Source: GCA-003244245 sp963823755 | GTDB taxonomy: Bacteria; Actinomycetota; Actinomycetes; Mycobacteriales; Pseudonocardiaceae | Assembly: GCA_963823755.1 (NCBI GenBank) | Contig: CAWGMP010000028.1 | Location: 124,001 to 188,000, forward strand | Length of the DNA stretch: 64,000 nucleotides | Direction: 5' to 3' | Shown here: piece after piece, positions 17,669-24,635 of the stretch | Position numbering within the stretch: the first letter of the stretch is position 1 | Layout of the letters: each line of letters opens with the position of its first letter | Notes under the pieces: model-generated | Database searches by the model: none | Seen by the model: the letters and a program-made list of their open reading frames with translations, nothing else | What the model was told of the DNA's origin: nothing | Translations under genes and position numbers: made by a program

Positions 17669-18496
17669 TCACCATGCCGGTGCAAGTAGCGGGTGTGTGG
17701 TGGCGAGGAGCAACATGCCTAGAGCCGCGACAGAGAAGGGGACGATGCGCCGGGGGCTGATCGCGGTGAAAGCCAGATGGATAGGTATGGCTACGGCAAG
17801 TATGAGCGGAGCCGGGATCAGGCCCAGCGCACCGAGCCCCATGGCCAGTTCTGCCACGGCGGTCAGCACCGCGGCGGCGCGGCAGGTGAGGAGAAAGGGC
17901 TCGCTGCGCAGCAGGACCGCGAGAGCAGGCAGGCGTGGTACCGGTAGGAAATCTCGATTTCCGGCTGCCGCCTGATAAGCATTATAAGCAATATTATCCA
18001 GGATTACGCGGCCATTCATAAAGTGACGTGAACGTACTTTACGGATACCGGCGACAAGATAGAGCTGAGCGGCGAAGAATGAGGCGAAGGCTCCAGTGAT
18101 TATGGTGTTCGCGGCGCCCCATACAAGGGTGAAAGCTTGTTCGAGCAGGAGAGCGGCGGAGAGCAGTGCCAGACACACGGAGGTGTAGCGCCCTCCTCGG
18201 AGTTGGCGATTGGCCAAGACGAAGCCTAAAGCTCCGCAGCAGCACAGCAGGGTGACAGTAATGGCCCAAGGCCCAGCGGCGAGTCGGGCCGGGACGAGTG
18301 CCGCAGCCACCACAAGCCCGGCCATGGCAAGCCGCTGCTCGGTGGCGAGTCGACTGGAGCAGACCCAGCCTTGCCCCAGTCGGTAGACCCGCCCCCCGCT
18401 GTACTTTCGGAGGATTAAGCGGTTGTCGAACAGGGTGAGCCCGGTATGCCACGCCAGTGCCACCGCTAGGCACAGGGCAGCGGCGACGGACGACAT
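17669..18496 (-). CDS. Polytopic membrane protein, HTTM-like
   Basis: This is the last gene of the six-gene RiPP-type operon. The 275-residue product has about six to seven membrane helices and a conserved-looking inner part (FAAQLYLVAGIRKVRSRHFM, then NGRVILDN). That resembles the 'AG..K....W..G..L' region of HTTM proteins, a family related to vitamin-K-dependent gamma-carboxylase membrane domains and common in peptide natural-product clusters. The catalytic residues of carboxylases are not evident, so it may be a non-enzymatic relative, export partner or self-protection protein. It follows the next gene upstream by 13 bp. Confidence 0.55.
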   Translation of the reverse strand: MSSVAAALCLAVALAWHTGLTLFDNRLILRKYSGGRVYRLGQGWVCSSRLATEQRLAMAGLVVAAALVPARLAAGPWAITVTLLCCCGALGFVLANRQLRGGRYTSVCLALLSAALLLEQAFTLVWGAANTIITGAFASFFAAQLYLVAGIRKVRSRHFMNGRVILDNIAYNAYQAAAGNRDFLPVPRLPALAVLLRSEPFLLTCRAAAVLTAVAELAMGLGALGLIPAPLILAVAIPIHLAFTAISPRRIVPFSVAALGMLLLATTHPLLAPAW

Positions 18497-18509
18497 GATG
18501 GGCCGCGGG

Positions 18510-18914
18510 TTACCGCGATGGTCCCCGAGACAGGAGCCGTCGCAGTTCGGCGTGCAATACGGTTAGCTCAGTGCCGGGCGTGAGCGGGATGATAGCCAGG
18601 CGCCGATCCTCGGGGTCGTAGCGTATGCGACAGCCGCCGGTGGAGCCGATGATCAGTCCCTCCAGAGGGATCACGGGGTGGGTCTCAGAAAGTAGCCGCT
18701 TGAGGGTGGGCAGGGTGAGGAAGTGACTCGCCGGGTCAAGCTGCAGCTCCCGGTAGGAGGGCACCCGTATGGTATCGCCAGTGTCGGTCCATAGAAAGCC
18801 CTTGGATGACTGGGAGTACATTCCCCACGAGAACGCACGATGCGGATCGGTCCACGCTCCCCATGCGACGAAGGCAATGAGTAAAAGGGCCGCACTAATC
18901 TCGCCGATGAACAC
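18510..18914 (-). CDS. Small membrane-anchored protein, unknown
   Basis: The 134-residue product has one N-terminal membrane helix (ISAALLLIAFVAWGAW), then FSWGMYSQSSKGFLWTDTGD and a soluble alpha/beta region without cysteines. The aromatic 'FSWGMYS' type segment is one I associate with proteins encoded beside HTTM-like genes; no activity is known to me. It lies between the methyltransferase (15-bp gap) and the HTTM-like gene (13-bp gap) in the same operon, so it probably works with the polytopic protein at the membrane. Confidence 0.6.
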   Translation of the reverse strand: MFIGEISAALLLIAFVAWGAWTDPHRAFSWGMYSQSSKGFLWTDTGDTIRVPSYRELQLDPASHFLTLPTLKRLLSETHPVIPLEGLIIGSTGGCRIRYDPEDRRLAIIPLTPGTELTVLHAELRRLLSRGPSR

Positions 18915-18929
18915 ATCAACCTGCCGTGG

Positions 18930-19682
18930 TCAGTCCGCGAGTTCGTAGACGGATACGTGGTAGAGACAACGGTCATCGAGCGGTGTTCCTGCCCAGCTTC
19001 CGTATCGCTGCCGCAGCTGTAGCCCCGCGATGCGGGCCATCAGGTCGAGTTCGCCGATCCCGGCGTAGCGGAACGGCACATGGATGTGGCGCACGCCGGT
19101 GTCGGTGGTGATCACGTAATGGGAGTCGTATCGCTGGGTTGCACGGGAGACGCGACGGTAGCGCACTACGAGATCGCCGTTCCTGGTGGGTATTACGCGG
19201 CCGTTTCCCAGTTCCGGCAAGTTCAGCGCCTCCGGCAGCAAGGCATCAACGACGAATGTCCCACCGGAGGCCAGCCTGCGCGCCGCGTTGATGAAGCAAT
19301 CCAGCTGCGCCTCCTGGGTGCGGAGTTCGAAGAACGTGCCGCCCACGATGTAGACGAGCGAGAAGCTCCCCTCGACCGGGGCCTCGCTGAAGTCGCCGAT
19401 CGTTACCATGATCCGATCTCCGCCGGGCTGTGACCGCAATCGGGCCGCCATCTCACGAGATGCCTCCACACCCTGCACCTGTACGCCGCGCGCGCTCAGC
19501 GGCAGCGCTACGCGGCCCGTGCCGATCCCCAACTCCAGTACTGGTTCCGAGCCGGCGAATCCGTGAAGCAGTTCCACAGTGTCGTTGGTAGGTGCGGTAA
19601 ACCCGAACCAGTCGTCGTACTGCTCAGCGAAGCGCTCGGCATAAGAGCCCTGTGCAGTCTCGCGCTCGGCGTCGACCGTCAT
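18930..19682 (-). CDS. Class I SAM-dependent methyltransferase
   Basis: The 250-residue enzyme transfers a methyl group from S-adenosylmethionine. Motif I is VLELGIGTGRVALPL (about 48-62), the acidic loop after it is VQGVEASREMAARL, and motif II/III text (FSLVYIVGGTFFEL, then GGTFVVDALLP) follows. C-terminal strands (HYVITTDTGVRHIHVPFRYA) resemble small-molecule or peptide methyltransferases. Start: GAAGGA lies six bases before ATG 19682; an ATG at 19715 overlaps the YcaO stop but lacks a site. Placed in the YcaO operon, it most likely methylates the modified peptide (N- or O-methylation), which is inference. Confidence 0.8.
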   Translation of the reverse strand: MTVDAERETAQGSYAERFAEQYDDWFGFTAPTNDTVELLHGFAGSEPVLELGIGTGRVALPLSARGVQVQGVEASREMAARLRSQPGGDRIMVTIGDFSEAPVEGSFSLVYIVGGTFFELRTQEAQLDCFINAARRLASGGTFVVDALLPEALNLPELGNGRVIPTRNGDLVVRYRRVSRATQRYDSHYVITTDTGVRHIHVPFRYAGIGELDLMARIAGLQLRQRYGSWAGTPLDDRCLYHVSVYELAD

Positions 19683-19711
19683 GTGTGTTCCTTCCGCATC
19701 ACGCCAGGATC

Positions 19712-20968
19712 TCATCCAAGAGGGTGGGGCAGTCGGGTGCGGGCGTGGGGGGGCGGCGGTTGGGCCTGCTCGTCGGCCGGAAGCCGGCGGGCCCCGGGAG
19801 CGACGACCCGTACCACCACCGTGTCGGGAGGGCCGACTGCAGGGACGGTGGTGTTCACCGCCACTACATCCTCACCGGTGTGATCGGCGAGGAGCCTGCT
19901 GATGGATATCCCGGTGACGCTGGTGGGGACTGTCGCTTGCCCGAGCGCCGGATCGGGCCATGTGCACTGCGTGCTGCCGGCGAGCAGGTGGCCCAGGCTG
20001 TCTTGCCGGTGGAAGGTATGCAAAGCATGTTCTAGGGGACCATATGGCGAATACCGGTCTTCTATACACATCCGCGACCACACTATGCGTGCAGCAGACG
20101 AGTCCATACTCCATCGGACCATCAAGGCTTCGTGAGCAGCGGCTTCGAGTGTCGTAACGAGAGTATCTCCGTCGAGAGCTGATACAGCGCGAGCCCCGAA
20201 GGTTTGTGCGGTTCGGCCAGTATTCTGCAGGCATGCGAGGCCACACGCTGTGCCAGCCGGACCCGGCAGGAGCATGAAGGTGGCACACAAGTCAAGGGCG
20301 AGGAGACCCTCGGACAACTGCGAGGACAGCGGCGGCCGGTCGGCCATGACCGCCCGTGCGCCGTTGCTGTACCACGCATGCCACAACAGGTCACGTTCCA
20401 GCACTTCTAACACGGCGTGCCGCACCGCCTCAGCGGTGTTGCGATGAGCTGCGGTTCCGGTCGAACCGGGACGCAACGGAGCGACACAGCCAGATGGCGG
20501 CCGGTGCGCCAAGAAAGCCGCGCATGCCGGCACCAGGACATCCTTGTCCGAGACGAGTGATTGCCCGGTGACCCACAATAGCTCGGCGCTGCGCACATCG
20601 CGGCAGTGCGCCAACTCCCGAAAGGCTAGCGGGTCAAGCGCGGGCCGGCCCGCGCGCTGGAGCATCTCATAGCTGGCCACTACGGCATCCGCCACTGAGC
20701 CGGCCTCAGCTTGCCGGGCGGCAAGGACATTGTGGACACGCTCCAATAGCTCACCCTTAGCGCGCACTGCGACATTCTCACCATCACTTCCGGCAGCGGA
20801 ACCGATCAGAACACGCTGAGCACCCGCAGCGTCACTGGCCGGAAAGACCGGAGACTGCGCAGCAACCCGCCCGAAAACGATTCCGGGAAAGGCGCTGAAC
20901 GGCGAGAAGAGCTGCACACGCCACGCGTCCACATTGATCCCGGTGGTGCCCACGGCTCTGCCGTTCAT
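19712..20968 (-). CDS. YcaO-domain protein (azoline/thioamide-type peptide modification)
   Basis: YcaO enzymes use ATP to activate peptide backbone amides, forming thiazolines/oxazolines, amidines or thioamides. This 418-residue protein shows the family ATP/Mg signatures: GSAAGSDGENVAVRAKGELL-ER (about 56-77), NTAEAVRHAVLEVLERDLLW (about 176-195) and AAAHEALMVRW. The proline-rich tail (QAQPPPPHARTRLPHPLG) is like the C-terminal core motif of cyclodehydratases. No E1-like or RRE partner domain is encoded next to it, so peptide recognition must come from this protein or another. It overlaps the HExxH gene by ATGA, implying translational coupling. Confidence 0.85.
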   Translation of the reverse strand: MNGRAVGTTGINVDAWRVQLFSPFSAFPGIVFGRVAAQSPVFPASDAAGAQRVLIGSAAGSDGENVAVRAKGELLERVHNVLAARQAEAGSVADAVVASYEMLQRAGRPALDPLAFRELAHCRDVRSAELLWVTGQSLVSDKDVLVPACAAFLAHRPPSGCVAPLRPGSTGTAAHRNTAEAVRHAVLEVLERDLLWHAWYSNGARAVMADRPPLSSQLSEGLLALDLCATFMLLPGPAGTACGLACLQNTGRTAQTFGARAVSALDGDTLVTTLEAAAHEALMVRWSMDSSAARIVWSRMCIEDRYSPYGPLEHALHTFHRQDSLGHLLAGSTQCTWPDPALGQATVPTSVTGISISRLLADHTGEDVVAVNTTVPAVGPPDTVVVRVVAPGARRLPADEQAQPPPPHARTRLPHPLG

Positions 20969-21954
20969 CGAATGCGCGCCGCGCCTGCTCGCTGGACGAG
21001 CAGCGTATGTGCCTCATCGGCAACCACGCAGCCGTGCCCCGTCAAGCCTGTGACCTGCGACCGAAGTGTAGCGACGCCCCGCAACCCCTGAGCGAGCAAG
21101 AACTCGCGGCGCGCGCGAACTGGACCGGTGGCAGGCAACCTATCGTAGAACAGCACACTGCGAGCGAGAACAACCACCTGCTGAAACAGGCCAGACAGCG
21201 GCCGCGGATCAGCGCGCAGAGGAGTCTGTAACAACGGGCCGGTGCCTGCCGCAGCCCCGTTGGAAGCGAGAAAGGGATCGGAGGCCGCCGCCGCGTCGCA
21301 GCGGTTGTGAGTGCCTTCGTGAACTAATGCCTCGGCCAGACGCAGGTGAACCGGCAACTCGTCCGGCCCCACTCCGAGACGGGCTTTGTTGACAAAGATC
21401 GCGCCGTGCACGGTGAAATCGGTATAGCCATCGATGCCCCAACCATTGAGCAGCGCGACCTGACGCACCACGGTGGACAACTCCGCCAACATCTCCGGCC
21501 ACACCTGCGCAAGTGTCTCGCAAGCCTCCCGGAAAACCTGATGATGCTCACCGCCCCAATCCGTGACCGCGAGATCAACAACCCGATCGGGATGTTCGGG
21601 AATCTGGCCTACCGCGCGATTGAGGCTTTCAGCGAGGTGCTCCTCAGGAGGAGCAAGATCCACGGCCCACCACGGATGCCATATCTGTCCAACGCTGCGC
21701 GCCCAGCAACGGCTTGCGCGCCCTGCTACCGCGAGCACCTCAGCTGCCAGTTTCGCCCTGGCCTGCGACCCAAGCTCCCCCCGCCGCAGAAGCCGCTGGA
21801 CGCGGTGGGCGACAGCGTGGAAACCAGGATAAGCCATCTCCCGCTCGGCTGGGACGGACGCCGCCGGAAGAGCCCGGACGAGATACCCGCGCACGAGCTG
21901 CGCCAGTCTTTCCTCGTCGCGCGCGGCTGAGTCGCGATCAGGTGCCACGCGCAT
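20965..21954 (-). CDS. HExxH-type peptide beta-hydroxylase-like protein
   Basis: The 329-residue product carries HEGTH at 212-216 in LRLAEALVHEGTHNRC and, 30 residues on, TPLRADPRPLSGLFQQVVVL. Both are hallmarks of the RiPP-associated 'HExxH motif' family. Members studied recently are Fe(II)/2-oxoglutarate-dependent peptide beta-hydroxylases rather than proteases. The N-terminal 170 residues are helical. Start: GGGAGA about nine bases before ATG 21954; an upstream ATG (21996) has no site. It lies directly after the short peptide gene and overlaps ycaO, so it probably hydroxylates the same peptide. A zinc-protease role is less likely because there is no secretion signal. Confidence 0.8.
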   Translation of the reverse strand: MRVAPDRDSAARDEERLAQLVRGYLVRALPAASVPAEREMAYPGFHAVAHRVQRLLRRGELGSQARAKLAAEVLAVAGRASRCWARSVGQIWHPWWAVDLAPPEEHLAESLNRAVGQIPEHPDRVVDLAVTDWGGEHHQVFREACETLAQVWPEMLAELSTVVRQVALLNGWGIDGYTDFTVHGAIFVNKARLGVGPDELPVHLRLAEALVHEGTHNRCDAAAASDPFLASNGAAAGTGPLLQTPLRADPRPLSGLFQQVVVLARSVLFYDRLPATGPVRARREFLLAQGLRGVATLRSQVTGLTGHGCVVADEAHTLLVQRAGAARIR

Positions 21955-22074
21955 TCCTGTTCTCTCCCTTAGCCCGCCCACTCGATCGACGCACACGGGG
22001 TCGAACGATCGCCCGACCCCGCCTCATGCGACGGCCTACAGCACCACCGCTCCAATCACTGCGGTGATATCGAC

Positions 22075-22173
22075 TTAGTCAGGGAGGTCAATCATCAACG
22101 CGAACTCAGGAAGAGTCTCCTCGTCCACCGACTCCAAAAGCTCGACCTCGGTCACACCAATCTCTTCCATCAT
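22075..22173 (-). CDS. Putative RiPP precursor peptide
   Basis: The 32-residue frame opens MMEEIGVTEVELLESVDEET and ends FALMIDLPD. It is acidic with regular Leu/Val, like leader peptides bound by YcaO-type machinery. GGAGG at 22175-22179 is the only good ribosome site, though close (1 nt to the first ATG, 4 nt to the second). As read it has no Cys and few Ser/Thr, so it lacks an obvious core. Two alternatives are given in the findings: a longer N-terminal reading from ATG 22230 that adds LLVCGCNSSW, or loss of a C-terminal core to the TAA at 22075 (in-frame text beyond is VDITAVIGAVVL). It is first in the operon, 120 bp before the hydroxylase gene. Confidence 0.6.
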   Translation of the reverse strand: MMEEIGVTEVELLESVDEETLPEFALMIDLPD

Positions 22174-22204
22174 GCCTCCAAATACCCAACTGGAATTACA
22201 TCCA

Positions 22205-22227
22205 CACACGAGAAGTCTGTTCGTGTG
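22205..22227. promoter_or_regulatory. Inverted repeat ahead of the precursor gene
   Basis: CACACGA and its complement TCGTGTG flank 9 bp, about 32 bp before the precursor start. It could be an operator or an mRNA hairpin controlling the first gene. If this region is untranslated, the short reading of the precursor is favoured. Confidence 0.45.
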
Positions 22228-22278
22228 CATAATCATCCTGACACGAACCGCGCCCGGCTCGCCAGCGCCCCCACCCAC

Positions 22279-22711
22279 CCGGGGATTTCTTCATGGCACA
22301 TGCCACCCCCCTCGCACGCACAGTTAGCGCTTAACACGTAATCACCCCCCACTTAGTCTAGTGAGGCTGCGCCTCGGACCGCCAAGTCTGTGGGCACGCC
22401 AAATGGTCCCTGCGGCTTCCTGAGCGCAAGCTCCCGCAGGGACTCCCGGTCTGTGTCGGCGGACCGTCGCCATCCGCTGCGCCGAATCGGGCGACCAAAG
22501 CCTAAGTCGCCGTCGTTGTGCCACCCATCGTGGCTGGTCAGGCGGTCGAAACGCCTGTGTGGGAGCGAACGAGAAGAACGCTACGCCCTGCCGGGAACTT
22601 GGCTCAAGCGCCTACGTCCCGTCCGAGAGCGCGCTCGGAAGGGATGGCCTCTGACGGGGCAGTGTTGGCCGCCGGTGATCGGGGTGGGGGTGGGATCACT
22701 ACGGTGTCACG
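22279..22711. other. Divergent region between RiPP operon and 554-aa gene
   Basis: No gene supported. It must hold the promoters for both directions. An ORF-like stretch near 22342-22524 shows no family features. Confidence 0.4.
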
Positions 22712-24376
22712 GTGCGTGACGAGCTCACCGAACGCTATGGCGATCTGCTGACCGGTAGTTATGACTGTGTGGATCGCATCGTGCTCAATGCCTACTTCTC
22801 GCTGGGTCATAACCCGGGCGGGTTTCGGGTGTGGTGGCGGCGGTGGCATGAGGGCAGTGATGAGGAGCTGGACAACACGCATGTGATGCGGATGGCCGGT
22901 CGGTTTGCTCGTCGGGTGCGGGCCTGGGCCAACGCGCATGAGGTCCCGGTGATCGACTGCAAGCGCGGTGAGCGCAAGCATCAACTCGCCGAGGAATACT
23001 TGGCTAGCCACTCGGTGGTGGGGCCAGGGGTGTTTCTCATCCTGGTGGCGCGGGCCTCGGCGGCGGTGTGGGAGGTCACTCGCTCCTGTAGTGGAGTGAT
23101 CGTCAACCTGGCCAAGAAGATGGCCTTCGTCAACCACTACTCCTTCCACATCATGGATCCGCAGTGGGGACATGTGACGATCAAGATGTCCGGGCATCCG
23201 CCGTTTGGCGCGCAGGTCATCCTCAATGGCCACGAGTACGTCGCCGCCCAGGCCAGCGCGGCGGGGATCGGCTTTACTAAACAGGGCAACTGCTTCACCG
23301 CAGTCGCCGATCCCGCAGGCCTGGCTCAGGTCGCAGACACCTTGTCGCAGCAAGCGACTGTAGGGCGCCTGAGCCAGGTCTGCGACCAGTGGATCTATTC
23401 GGCCTGCCTGTGCTTCGGCTTAGACCTCGATGAGCAGGCCCGCAGTGGCTTCACCTACGGCTACTCGGTCTACCAAGCCGAGTACAGCCGCAACCTGATA
23501 TTCAAAGTGGGCGCTGAGATGGAAAAAATGTTCGACCGCATCGTCGATCGGACTCGCGCCCGGCTGGATGTGCCTACCCTGCGGACGCTGTTCGGCGCTA
23601 AGCAACGCCCCAGCCGCAACGGCAGCTCCGAGCTGTCGCTTCAGCTCGCAGCCATGATCGAGACACCTCGGTATGACCTGACCATGTTCAAAGTCCACTT
23701 CGGGAAATTGACGTTGAAGGCCTACACCAAAGGCGAACACGTGCTGCGCTTTGAAGCGATCACCCATACCACCAAACAGCTACGCTGCGGCCGCATACTC
23801 AAGAAATTCCCTGAGATCACCCACCGGCTCGCTGGCATGGTCGAACGGTTCACCACCGCGCTGGACTGCGTCGACGTCAGCTTCCTGCCCGAGGACATCC
23901 TCGATGAGCTGCCGCTGCCCTCCCGGACCGGAGCGACCCGAATCGGCGGCATCGACCTGAACAAACCGCGCATTCGTTCCGCCCTGGCCGCAGTCCTCGC
24001 CCTCTCGCCAGCACCGGCCGGGTTCACCGTCACCGACCTGGCCACCAAGGTCCACACGATGACCGGGCAGACCACCTACACCACCCGCCAAGCCGCATAC
24101 GACCTCCGCAAGCTGCGCGGCAAAGACCTCATCATCAAACCCGGCCGGTCCCGGCGCTACCACCTGCCCGCACAACCAGCCCGGATCATCACCGCCCTGC
24201 TCACCCTGCGCGAACAGGTCATCAACCCCATCCTGGCCGGAATCCGCAGCCCCCGCATGGGACGCAAACCCGCCACCTGGACCCGCGTCGACCGCGACTA
24301 CGAAACCCTGCGCATCAACATGCAAACCCTCTTCCACGACCTCGGCATCACCACCACCGGAGCCGCCGCGGCATAG
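22712..24376 (+). CDS. Conserved hypothetical protein, 554 aa
   Basis: The GTG-started product begins RDELTERYGDLLTGSYDCVD, then RIVLNAYF, and has a long middle with NLAKKMAFVNHYSFHIMDPQ and WGHVTIKMSGHPPFG. A C-terminal part looks like a winged helix (FTVTDLATKVHTMTGQTTYT, then TRQAAYDLRKLRGKDLI). I recall this family only as multicopy 'hypothetical' proteins of actinomycetes, which together with a DNA-binding-like end suggests a mobile-element or recombination role. No catalytic motif is certain. It sits between the RiPP operon and an ISAs1 element in the island. No terminal repeats were found around it. Confidence 0.72.
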   Translation: MRDELTERYGDLLTGSYDCVDRIVLNAYFSLGHNPGGFRVWWRRWHEGSDEELDNTHVMRMAGRFARRVRAWANAHEVPVIDCKRGERKHQLAEEYLASHSVVGPGVFLILVARASAAVWEVTRSCSGVIVNLAKKMAFVNHYSFHIMDPQWGHVTIKMSGHPPFGAQVILNGHEYVAAQASAAGIGFTKQGNCFTAVADPAGLAQVADTLSQQATVGRLSQVCDQWIYSACLCFGLDLDEQARSGFTYGYSVYQAEYSRNLIFKVGAEMEKMFDRIVDRTRARLDVPTLRTLFGAKQRPSRNGSSELSLQLAAMIETPRYDLTMFKVHFGKLTLKAYTKGEHVLRFEAITHTTKQLRCGRILKKFPEITHRLAGMVERFTTALDCVDVSFLPEDILDELPLPSRTGATRIGGIDLNKPRIRSALAAVLALSPAPAGFTVTDLATKVHTMTGQTTYTTRQAAYDLRKLRGKDLIIKPGRSRRYHLPAQPARIITALLTLREQVINPILAGIRSPRMGRKPATWTRVDRDYETLRINMQTLFHDLGITTTGAAAA

Positions 24377-24444
24377 ACAACTTTTTGTCGATCGGGGTCC
24401 CGCAAGCGCCTAGAGACACCGGGGGTGGTAGTCCCGAGCTGCCA

Positions 24445-24454
24445 AGTCAGGTAA
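24445..24454. repeat. Target-site duplication of the first ISAs1 element, left copy
   Basis: AGTCAGGTAA, identical to 29638-29647; ISAs1-family elements duplicate 8-10 bp. Confidence 0.88.
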
Positions 24455-24470
24455 CACGGCCGTTCCAAGA

Positions 24471-24587
24471 TCATGATGTAAGTCCGAGGATGGTGAAGGG
24501 TCGGTTCATGCGGCGTGCTGCCCATCGGGTGGCTTCGGTGATATCGGTGCGTCCGGCCAGTCGGAGGGCGCCGATGGCGAGGTTACG
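24471..24587 (-). pseudogene. ISAs1 transposase, detached C-terminal piece
   Basis: Reads RNLAIGALRLAGRTDITEAT, then RWAARRMNRPFTILGLTS and a TGA, the usual ISAs1 C-terminus. It completes the transposase that breaks off at 28387. Joined, the gene is 1218 nt (405 codons plus stop), in frame, with MATL-RNLAIG restored at the seam. Confidence 0.9.
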
Positions 24588-24635
24588 CATTCTCTGAACT
24601 TGATCTTCACCTTGCCTTGAGCGGTTACTGGCCGG

